From contig VXBA01001494.1 in the NCBI GenBank assembly GCA_013399895.1, forward strand, positions 1,345,825-1,409,824: a stretch of DNA of 64,000 nt. The letters are read 5' to 3'. Source of the stretch: Serilophus lunatus (lineage: Eukaryota > Chordata > Aves > Passeriformes > Eurylaimidae). The position numbers and the translations under genes were made by a program. Shown piece by piece: positions 14,901 to 24,937 of this stretch (positions are counted from its first letter, which is position 1; every line of letters starts with the position of its first letter). A model generated the notes under the pieces. It was not told the DNA's origin, made no database searches, and was given only the letters and a program-made list of their open reading frames with translations.

Positions 14901-17900
14901 TGTAATTTGATAAGAGGTTTGACAAACTGCAAGTTTAGTTAGATTAACCAGATACCATTCCCCAAACAAACCACAGAGGAAATTTCTTAGTGTTATAGTA
15001 ATTTGTACTCTGATTTCCCTGTGAAAATTGAAAGCTTGTAACTTGGAGGCAATGCTCCTCTCACTCCCTGTTTTGTAAGGTGTAGCTCAACAAGGATGAA
15101 ACGTCACTCTCAATCTACAGGAAACTACCACAACCCTCAGCATTAGGTTGTCAGTTTGCATAAACAACTGTATTCTGAAGCTGCAAAAATCCAGTCACAC
15201 ACTATAGACTTTGATGAAAAATAATCAGCAACGCCGCACATTTAAGACTTCATTTTGGATAAAAACTGGCACGTTGATGTGCAACTTAATGAATGCAGGA
15301 ATGCAAGTTTCAGGCATAATAAAAAAAATCATTTCCTATAATGCACTTTATTTCCTCTATTCTGTCTTTATGAAGGATTCATCAGCATCTGGCATACATT
15401 ATCTTTGTCTCCACATATGACACTTACACTTTCATCAACCAGCTCTATAGAAAAGAGCTTCCCTTCACCACGGGAGTTGCTCCATGTGCGGATCTGTCCT
15501 TTTTGGGTAACACGAGCACAAATGGTCCACCTGAAATCGTGCAAGAAATGACAACTCTGTGTCGTCTTCTTTTTTTAAAGAGATTGAATTGACAAACTTT
15601 TGGAATCAGAATGCCACTATTTAAAAGCCAGAATCTCCCCACTGCACCTCAGCAATATTACCTGCTTTTCCGCTGCTTTCTATTTTAATGGTCTAGACCA
15701 TTAAAGGCAGAAAGTTGTAGAGAAGGCAACAAAGCAGCCATAAAGTATGCTAATAATAGTGAACAATCCTTCTGCATAGAAGCAGGCCTCAAATGTTTTA
15801 CTCTTCTAGGGTACATTTCTCACACAGCAGCTTGCCTGTTCTGAAAAGCCACGCTAGAACTCAAGAGCTCAATTATAGGATTCGCATTTAACTTGGGTAA
15901 TCAAATCAGTTTGCATAACTTAAAAATGTCATTCACTAAATAATTACATCCTCATGCTTTTCAGCAGCACAGTAGCCAAAGTGAATAGCTTACTGAGCTG
16001 TTTTGTCATTAATTTACCCAGAAGAAGGCTGCTTTAGGAAAAAAGGGAAGTCAATCGATTTTCAACTAGAATATTAAAAACCTATCAAGCTCAGCAGGGA
16101 AGCTGCACCAAGACAATGCCAAGCCAAATCTCAGATTGTTGTAGTGTTGATGCAATTTAAAAAGATTAAAAAAAAAATTAAAAAAGAACACACCCCCCTC
16201 AAAAAAAAAACAAACCAAAAACCAAAACAAGCCCATCAATTGTTTCTGTGGAGGGTTTTTTCATTTGTTTCTCCGAGTGGATTTGTGGTTATTGTTGGGC
16301 TTGTTTTTTTTAACTTATCCAATAAAGTCAAGAGAACTCAATGAACAATTTGACACAGATTCATACATGAGAAAGCAAAAAGAAGCTATTGTTCCTTCAT
16401 GCCTGTGACATGAATAACTGCTGGCAAACCATGAGAACTCACTTGGATTGGTATGGATTCAAGCTGGCAATAGGCACCACTTTGGCCTGGGACCCCCCTG
16501 GTGTCTTCACTGCACTGGGAGCACTTGCTTTCCCAAACTGGTTGGAGGGAGCGTGGTACTTGGGAGCAGCAGGACCTTCCAAAAGCCACAAAGTGGAAAG
16601 AATGTCAGCCTTGCACACAAAAGTTGGGCCAAAACCAACCCAGCATGCAAGGTTAGGCAGAACTTTTCCCACCATGCCATAGGGAGTTGCACAGAGGGTG
16701 AAGTTCCACTCAACACTCTGCTCTTGGTTACAAGTATTTTGTAGGCTGCAAAATGCTGTAGAAAAGGCACTCTCAGGCCTTTAAAACACTTGCACTGGAA
16801 GTAGAGAAGTGTTTCAGAGTCAACTGTGTTTAAGTGGGAAACAACTATTTAGCAGTAAATTCTTCCAAATAACAGAATTACAGATTGGTTTGAGTTGGAA
16901 GAGACCTCAAAGACCATCTTGTTCCAACCTCCTGCCATGGGCAGGGACACTTTCCACTAGACCAGGTTGCTCAGAGCCTCATACAACCCGGCCTTGAACA
17001 GCCCCAGGGATGGGAAGTGTTAGCTTTACATCACTGGGGGGAAATAACTAAGGAATGGTACCCCCCAATTATATAGCTTTCTGCCATAAAGTGATACTGC
17101 TAATTCTAAACTCAATCTTGTCAATGTATAAGCACAAAAGTCTTATCATCAGCTTTAAGTAAGGAAGGGGAACCTTGTTTTTTGCTGCAAGTTTCTAAGC
17201 AAATGTCAAAATTTTACAATTTAAAAATACTTTCTAAACACAGGGGTAAAGAATGCAGACAAGTTAAAGCAGTATCAAGAGTTAGGATTGACAACTTTTT
17301 AGCTCAAAAAAAGTCTACAGGCTGACATTTAAATTGACTGCCTCTTTCAGTATCTCACTGAAATCTGGATCAAAAAAACATGTTCCTAGATGTACTGTCA
17401 AGTAATTTCAGTCCTGTACTGCCTAAACTTTTTAGCCTCAATATCTCAGCATTGATAACAGACTTAGTGGCCAGCTCCAAACTGCAGTCTAATTTGAGGA
17501 TGAAGGAGTGTAAACTGAATTAAGTTGTTTCCTATTTTTTTTCCTCGGGGAGGAAGAGGGAAGTGGGACAATTTTTTTTTTCCCTTTTTAAATCCAAGTG
17601 TACAGTAGACCCTTGAGAGAATTCACCTTGTCAAGCTACAAATGAGTCTTCAATGGAGTGCTTCTTGTACAACATTATAGAAAGGATCCTATTTAAATTT
17701 AAGCTGAAGTTTCTTACTGCACAAAACGGAAATCAGAATTCCTGCCTGGGATTACTCTTACCTGCTACTGACAAATTGCCATTTTGTTGCTGTGGTTTGC
17801 TGGCTGCTGGGTTTGCTGCTGGAGCTGCAGGACGTGGCTGCCCTTGTCCTGGTAATCAAATGGAAAGAGACCATAGAGTAGAGTAGGAAGCACAGTAATT

Positions 17901-20900
17901 AAAAGTAACCTTCAGACTTTTTAGGAAACAAGATTTGCGTGAAAAAAAAATTTTTAAACACAAAGAAGCTAAAATTCAGACATTTTAAGATACAGCAGTA
18001 GTAAGATATCTGTTGAACAACATTACCATGGAGGGACTTCAGTCAGATCTCTTTCCTCAAGCAACTGCTTTCTACTTGGAAAGAATTCAGGGCTGATGGT
18101 GATTTAGAAGGACAGCCCTGAAGTAATCTTGACAACTTTTCAGTGTTTATTGGCTGCTATTGCTCTGACAGGTAGTTTCTGCTACTATCTAACAGCTAAG
18201 ATAAAAACTGCAGAGAATTCTGTCTTAAAACTCAGAGAGGGCCAAAAATCCACTGGGTAAAGTTAAGCCTGAAGTTAACACAAGAAAACACCTGCTGTAT
18301 TTTATTTCCGAAATATGAAGATATTTAGCGTGGAGGTGATGGAGTCATCACTTCAGCACTCACCAAGGTCCCTCTTGGCACACAGCAGTACATTGCTTAG
18401 GGAGCAAAGCAATGCTATAGTAAGCATGCATCATCCATTTGTTTTAGATTCCAGGAGTTTTACTTGCTTTAATTTGATGATAAATTACAAGAGAAAGAAA
18501 GAGGAATATATCTAGAGAAAAAAGTACATTAAAAGACTAATGTACCATTCAAAAAATTGAATTCCTTTACAGAATAATTTGCCTCTAGATGAGAAAACAT
18601 CCAACATTTTTGTCCTCTTGGATGCAACTAATTCTCAAGCCATTGCCTTGCAGGAAGGCCTAGGCCTGAGTAGGCAAAAGCCCCTCTGATTTGGGAAGAT
18701 GGTCAGAGAAAGTGTAAAAGAAGGTCAGACCAAGCCTGTAACCATCACAAGGAACAAAAGCAGAGAAGCCCAGGGCAGAAGGATCCAACAGAACTACGGT
18801 AAAGGAGTAGAAGCAACCCAAGGAGACCCTGATGTGGTGTTGCCTGTTGTGGTACAGTCTACAGAGGCAACCCTCTGGTTATTTTTAATCCAAAACAAGG
18901 TCCTTGTACAAAACCCAATCTGCTCCTCCAACCTGCCGCAGAGGAGTCACATCGGTGAACTGGTGACAGAAGTCTCCCTGGCAACAGTGTGACGTCAAAC
19001 AGCAAAATGTGTATTTACTGCAGGTTCCACTAGATGGAGGAGCCAGGTCTCACCCTCACTCAGCGGCCTCAGGTGTTCAGAGGGTCAGCACTCAACACCC
19101 AAATTCATTTTGTGCAAGAGAAGGTGGAAAAAACCCAAAAAAATACATTAAGAGAGAATTGTGTTTGGTCAGGGAAAGAATATTCAGGTAGAACAGGAAC
19201 ATGGAAAAGAAACAGCAAGAGGCTTCCTTGCCACTTTTGTTCCAAATATATTTTTTTCTCTAGGAATTTATAATTAAAAAAACCCCACAACACCAAAAAC
19301 CAAACCAAAGGCCACCACATACATTAGAACACTTGTGTTATGAAACACAAATTCGCATTTTAATGGCTGCCTACCCACAGCAGAGTGTTTCTCAACAGAG
19401 CGAGAATAAATTCACACATCTGTGCATGTGTTCAAATACAGAAGTAGCAGAAATATCTCTCCAATTTTCTCACTTATAGAGCCTAGGGACTCTTAAACTG
19501 TGATTTTTGGTGGCTGGTGGCCTACAGATCACTTAAAGTGCTCAGAAAACCGACGACTCTGCCTGGTTTTCGCTGTTAGTTTTTATTAGGAGGAGGTGAA
19601 AAAACCACTTGAAATACCTGATCACATTTCTGCTGTATATACTGGGTTAGGCAAACCCAAGACCTTTAGCTGAAGCTGCCCCACAACCCACTCAAATGCA
19701 ATAACCATGTAACAGAGTCCTCTGTTTCCAATAACATGTTACCAAAAGGTCCTGCCACAGTGCCATGACACAAGATCAGCCCCAGAAACCAGCAGCAGCA
19801 CAGCAGGGAGGGGAGAGAAGGGATGAAAAGGCACTTTGAAAGCACACACCCCTAATCACAATGGTGGGAAGGGCAAGAGTACAAAGAGTTCAAGTGAAGG
19901 TGTAAGTATATAAACATTTCAACATTGAGAGATTAATGACAGAAGTTAAACCTAAGTAATTGTCATAGCAAAAAGAAAGTCCAGGGTTGGGATAACTCGA
20001 AGGAGATTAATGACAGTAATAACACAACCATCTAGTTTTCCAACAAGAACTAAACTGCTCAGTCTTAATTTTCAATACTATTATGAAATGCTGCCTGAAA
20101 AGTTTTTATGATTTGTAATAAGAAGATTGTGTCTCCAGCTTCCTTGTTAGGCAGATTAACCACCTACTGCTCCCTCGTAAAGTGGCCAAAAGCCAGCTTC
20201 TCACCCCCCTGGGTCCCACTGTGCCACTACAGTCTGGGAAAGAATATTCCTTAATCCTAGGTCTGGCAATTTGAGATCTGTATTTCAAGTAAAACCACAA
20301 GTAGGACTGAATATCCATTTTTTTAAATACCTGAACTTTTTTTAATGGAAACCACAAAGTACCTTTAAGATGCTCATTCTGCATTAGCTGAGTGTTCCTC
20401 ACAAATATAGTTTCTTAATATACACAGGAACTTATACAGAACCTGCAACTTGAAATACACCTCTGCCATTTTATCAAGGCCTTTATGACAAATCTGGCAG
20501 CCTGCAGAGCAGCAAGGCTGGGTTAAGCAGAATTCATCTAAACTATTACCATCTCCTGTAACAGAATCCTTATTTAGTAACATATGAAAGGTTATGACGT
20601 CTGCAGAACAACATCAGTGTTAAAATGAAATACACATCACATCAATTTTGGCATTTCTTAACTGCCTTTCTTTTGGCATTTCTTAACTGGAAGCCCACTT
20701 ACTATGACCAGACCTGTGACATATCCAAACGCTTTCAGATTTGAAACCTTCATCACTGAATACTTTTGTAAACCCAAATGAAGAACACAACTTTGATCAA
20801 AGTAATGGTAATTTTACCAGAATTTATAGTCTTAAAGGTATATTTTCAGCTCAGTTCTGTCAAGATACCACGTTCTCAGCTGTTTCTAAGCAACAATGTA

Positions 20901-23900
20901 ACTGAAAAACACTATAGTTCACAAGCTCTTGTATCACATAAGCAGGGGAATGGGAGAAAGGCACAAAACAGTCTGCTCAGTAGCTATTCTGAAAATCTTG
21001 GTCTCTACAGCAACTGTGGGATTAAACCATAAAATCTGAGATGTCAACACATTTTTTAAACAGCAATTAGCTAAGTAACTATCAAAGGAACAAAGGATTC
21101 TTTAGGCTCATTTAACAAACGCCCCTCTAATTCCCTTGGAAAAAGAAAAGTTAATGAAGAAAGATGTCTTTGCAACAAAGTCTAATTCCTACCTCGATTA
21201 GTAAAGTAGATTTTTAACCAGATCAGCACCTACCACCACTGTTTGTCCAAAATATCCTACAGAAAACTCTTGCCACTAATGTGTGGTCTCTTAGTATAAA
21301 AACATATTCATTCACTTCTAGGAAAAAAAAGTCTTCCAGAAGAGCTATTTGCTATTACATTTCAGCCATTATCTGTACATACACCACTGACAAGTCTGTT
21401 CAAATATTTTCTTTAGTAAGTGCTTATTATTCTATTTTTTAAAGATCAGAACTGGAAGAACAGAACAGACCTTTGAACATATCTCAGGGGGGAAAAAAAA
21501 CCTTTTAGAAAACATTTGCATGAGAACTAAGCTCAGCAAGTGAGACATTAAAAACACCTTTGCTTATGCAACATAACAAAGCCAAATAGATTCATGGCAG
21601 GTCAGATTAAGGCCCACCCATTGCATCACCCTTTCTCAGCTGGCAAGGTAGGAATGGGTGCTTAGGGAAGCCCGTGCTGGCCATGTTTCCATACCAGTCT
21701 CTCATCTATGTTCTTGGAGTAATCTAAGTTTTAGTGCTTCCTGCACCTAACATTCATGCAGAGGATGTATTGTTATGTTTAACAGCCTTTAATGGATTTC
21801 TCCTTCACATCTAATTGCTTTTTGAACCCGAGCCAGTTTTTGGCACCTACCTCAACAAGTTCCATAATTTTAACTGTGCAGTTCGGGGGTGTGGTGCAGC
21901 CTTTGTTTTAAAACCAGTGCCTGACAATATGAGAACTAAAGAGCATCAAATGAATGCAGAAAAGAAAGAGAGATTCATCACTCTTTATTCATCCCCTCCA
22001 CGCCATCTTAGACGTTTATAGATCATTATTCCATCTTCCTCCTGCTGCTTTCCAGACAGAAGAAATTATAATCTATTTGATTACTCATTATGAGGAGACA
22101 TAAAATAGCTTCCGCTTACTTAATGGAACTCAGGGTAGAGACCACTAACTATAATAAAAACTTGTCAATGTTATGGTAAGATATAGATTCTCCCAATACC
22201 ATGGGGAAACTGAAGCCCCAGTTTATTAAAATATGAACAAAGCCCATTTTCTGTTACACAAATAGAAAGGATGTTCGAGATCTGGATGTCACTGTTCCAG
22301 GTGTAAGAAACAAGACAGCTGAAAGGCCCTCGGAGCAGAAAGAAAGGGATTTGCTTACTGACACTCACCTTCATTGTATGGCTGTGGATTGCCAATATTC
22401 CCACCAACCTGATCAGCAGTTTTCAGAACATTTAAATCCATCAGTATAACCACTCTCCTACAACACAGAACAGACAGCAATAAACACTTTCATTCCCTCT
22501 GCAAGTCCATGAGACTCAGAATATCCTTTGCAGCAGGTTAGGGAACCAAACATCAGGGCTGAGTCTTTGGATGAAGGACCTGGAAGACAAGAGCTCTCCA
22601 CTGTCAACTTAGCCCTCTCTTGAGGGACAAGTAGGCTTGAAATATTATCACACTGCATCAAGGACAGATGATGGCAGGCACGAAAAATAGATTGTGTTTT
22701 AAAAGAATCAAAACCATACCAGATTTTACAAGAGAAAATATATTCCCTGCCTCAAAAATTGTTGTATTCTCCACACAAAAAACGTTGAATAAAAAGAATA
22801 CAGACCTTGGTTCATATCCTGCTAGACACATGCAAAATTTTTCTGTAATAATTTCACCTGCTTCCCTTCTCATTTTGCATCCCCTCAAATTTTCCTAATA
22901 TCATATTTCCTCAAGTTTTAATAAAAGACCAGATTCCACAAAACCCAAATAACAATATACCTTCAGTGTTTCTTTTCCACAGCAGATAATTTTAAGTGAA
23001 TTTTAATGAAGCTTTGTCCAGGCATTTGAAGCATTCCCACTGGAGTTGGTGTATTGCAACTGAAAACCTTAAATTACTAAACCACTGCACCAGACATATC
23101 TGATCCCACCAGGCACATTCTGCAATTTGTTTTATTTCTTCTATTACTGGTGCTGTGCACTTTCCCCTCTTGCACCCTAAAGGCTGAGTATTTTCAGATG
23201 AGCCCTACAAAAAGCACTTGGCCTTTGCTTAGTCACGAAGGGCAGAGCACTCACTAGTGCAGCTGCCTTTCTTAGAGCTGTACTTAAGGAAACACAGATA
23301 CCTTCCATCCTTCAGGCTGTTGACAATGAATCTGTTAACCTGGCAAACACATCGGGCTGACAAGCGTTCGTCTTCCACCAGGGGGTTCAGCTGTGTTGCC
23401 AACATGAATGCTGCAGGAACAGAAGGGAAACATGGAAACAATTCCCACACACCAACCACAAAAGGGGCTACCACAGCTGGACAAAACTTTTCCAGGCAGT
23501 TAGGTGTTCCACTGGATTTACAACTTGGTCAGTTTGTTAGGACATAGGAAACAGTGCAATTGCTAAGAAGTCACAAAAACTGAGCATAAACTACCCTGTT
23601 TACTCCCCACACTTCACAGTGCAGTGGGAGCTGGAATGATCATATATCAAAGAAGAGATAAAAAATTAACCTAAATTACTTTAACTTCACTGTTGCATGT
23701 GTAGGTTTCTACCTTTTCAATACACCCTCTAGCAAGTTAATTGCTTAAAGCTCACAGAGAAAGTTCCAGAACACAAAGATTTCGTCTAAATGACAAAATG
23801 CAGTTGCACACTTCTGTGGGCCAATATAACCCACATTCTCCTCCAATATTCATTTCACACTTTCACCCAATCTCTATATGGGAAAATTTATCCCCATCAG

Positions 23901-24706
23901 CATCTCCACACTTACAAAAACCTCACTGCAGCTCATCATACTCACAGGACAGTGTGTTAACCCCATCACTCATCAGCACTCGGTAACGTGGGGGCCCAGT
24001 TCCTGTAGCAATGGCCCGTGTGTTCTGTGGGGAAAAAGCACATTATTGCCTCTCATTTGTTCAGAAACCTTTCAGAACCAGAAAGTGTCATTGTCAGCCA
24101 AAGACTTATCTAGTCAGCTTCTTTTTTCGAGCACTAATACCAAGAGCACAGCCCAAGTAAGGTAAAACAGAATTAAATGAATTAGAAGTACAACAGCTTC
24201 GGCCGGGCTCCTCTGCAGAGGAAGTTTAGCTGGACTTGGAAGCCCGCGGGAAACACACGCAGACAGTGAGGGCCTGGCACGGGAGGGAAGGGACAGTACT
24301 CACGATGACTTGCAGCACGGGCTTGGAGACCTCCTCCCCCTGCATTATGGCCTGGAGAACGAAACGGGACAGACCCTCAGAAAAGCGCCAACTCCTCCCC
24401 CGGGACCCACCGCTACACAACCACAGAACCCCCGAGATCGGGAAAGCCCCCCCTGCCATCACCGAGCCCAACCTACGAAGGGCTGTCCCTCTGCAGTCGA
24501 GGGGGAACCGCCGCGGAAGGGCCGGAGACGCGGGAACGGCTGTCACCGCCTCCGGGACCGGGCCCCGCTGCGGGCCTGACTGTCCCCTCGGGACCGGACC
24601 GGACCGGGCAGGACCCGGAGCACAAGGCCGGCATCACCTCTCACGCCCTCCCAGCACCGAGCCCGCCCCTCACCGCGATGGCCCCCTCGCTCAGCCGCAC
24701 GCTCAT
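2992..24706 (-). CDS. RPA1: Replication protein A 70 kDa DNA-binding subunit
   Basis: This is the large subunit of heterotrimeric RPA, the nuclear ssDNA-binding complex of replication, repair and checkpoint signalling. Coding exons are 24706-24674, 24351-24304, 24024-23946, 23410-23302, 22457-22369, 17848-17762, 16575-16443, 15530-15428, 14326-14258, 14117-13925, 12847-12708, 11102-10954, 9683-9551, 8358-8182, 6932-6825, 3558-3472 and 3099-2992. They sum to 1845 nt (614 aa; human 616), all joined in phase by GT-AG introns. Exons 1-5 encode the N-terminal OB fold (DBD-F), exons 6-7 a Pro/Ala/Gln linker, exons 8-10 DBD-A, exons 10-12 DBD-B and exons 13-17 DBD-C. Zinc-finger cysteines are C478, C483, C497 and C500. 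Stacking aromatics F235, W358 and F383 match human F238, W361 and F386, while human F269 is Y266 here. The ATG follows a CAT repeat with A at -3. Intron 5 (4.5 kb) is the largest. No frame damage is seen. Confidence 0.97.
4131..4148. repeat. (CAT)6 microsatellite in RPA1 intron 16
   Basis: Six uninterrupted CAT triplets lie between RPA1 exons 16 and 17, far from either splice site. No function is implied. Confidence 0.85.
8921..9052 (+). mobile_element. CR1 LINE 3' fragment in RPA1 intron 13
   Basis: The segment reads like the 3' end of avian CR1: a GTGTTCAAGGCCAGGCTGGA-like start, then the GGTTGGAACTAGATGATCTT block and the terminal GGTCCCTTCCAACTC block. It is a short, 5'-truncated, diverged copy in plus orientation, antisense to RPA1. 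Confidence 0.8.
16155..16231. repeat. A-rich low-complexity tract in RPA1 intron 7
   Basis: Long runs of A with scattered TT and CAAA units make up this 77-bp tract between RPA1 exons 7 and 8. It could be a decayed retroposon tail or simple slippage; nothing beside it identifies a parent element. Confidence 0.6.
16871..17016 (-). mobile_element. CR1 LINE 3' fragment in RPA1 intron 6
   Basis: Read on the minus strand this matches the CR1 3' end. On the plus strand the reverse complement of the terminal block (GGTTTGAGTTGGAAGAGACC) comes first, followed by the CCAACCTCCTGCCATGGGCA block. It is truncated and in the same orientation as RPA1. Confidence 0.8.
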
Positions 24707-24730
24707 GATGATGATGAGGATGATGATGGT
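24704..24730 (-). repeat. RPA1: CAT-rich triplet tract ending in the RPA1 start codon
   Basis: On the minus strand a run of CAT/ATC triplets, broken once by a CTC, leads directly into the initiator, so the last repeat contributes to the ATG at 24706-24704. No upstream ATG is created within the tract. A triplet repeat touching a start codon can vary 5' leader length without changing the reading frame. Confidence 0.8.
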
Positions 24731-24936
24731 GGTGCCACCACCGCCCCGAATCCTCCCGCCGCTGCCGCCAAATCCTCCCGCCGCGCCCCTTCTTCCGGCG
24801 CGCGCTGACGCCACGCCGTGCGTCCCCTCCCAGCGGCGCTTCCATTGGCTGCCTGCCGCTGTACGGCGGAAGTGCTCCCTGTGTTCCTCGCAGCGGTACC
24901 GATGGGCGCCGCCATGGCGGAGCGGCGGTGGCGGTG
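24707..24936. promoter_or_regulatory. Bidirectional CpG-rich promoter of RPA1 and SMYD4
   Basis: Only 230 bp separate the divergent start codons of RPA1 (-) and SMYD4 (+). The interval is GC- and CpG-rich and has no TATA box at a sensible position. Visible motif matches are ETS-type sites at 24792-24800 (CTTCCGGCG) and 24866-24874 (GCGGAAGTG), an inverted CCAAT box at 24844-24848, a TGACGCCA half-CRE at 24806-24813, and a YY1-like GCCGCCATGGCGG at 24908-24920. This is the usual composition of shared housekeeping promoters. Motif calls are by eye and transcription starts are unknown. Confidence 0.7.
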
Positions 24937-24937
24937 A
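24902..24937 (+). CDS. Short upstream ORF overlapping the SMYD4 start
   Basis: An ATG at 24902 opens an 11-codon frame with a second in-frame ATG at 24914 in a strong Kozak setting (GCCATGG). It stops at TGA 24935-24937, and the A of that stop is the first base of the SMYD4 ATG (TGATG). If transcription starts upstream of 24902, SMYD4 translation would need leaky scanning or reinitiation. Alternatively the YY1-like element marks the transcription start and the uORF lies outside most mRNAs. Confidence 0.4.
   Translation: MGAAMAERRWR

Noticed and set aside
18699..18992. 97-codon plus-strand frame in RPA1 intron 5
   Set aside because: No recognisable protein features, and the sequence is intronic between RPA1 exons proven by phase and homology.
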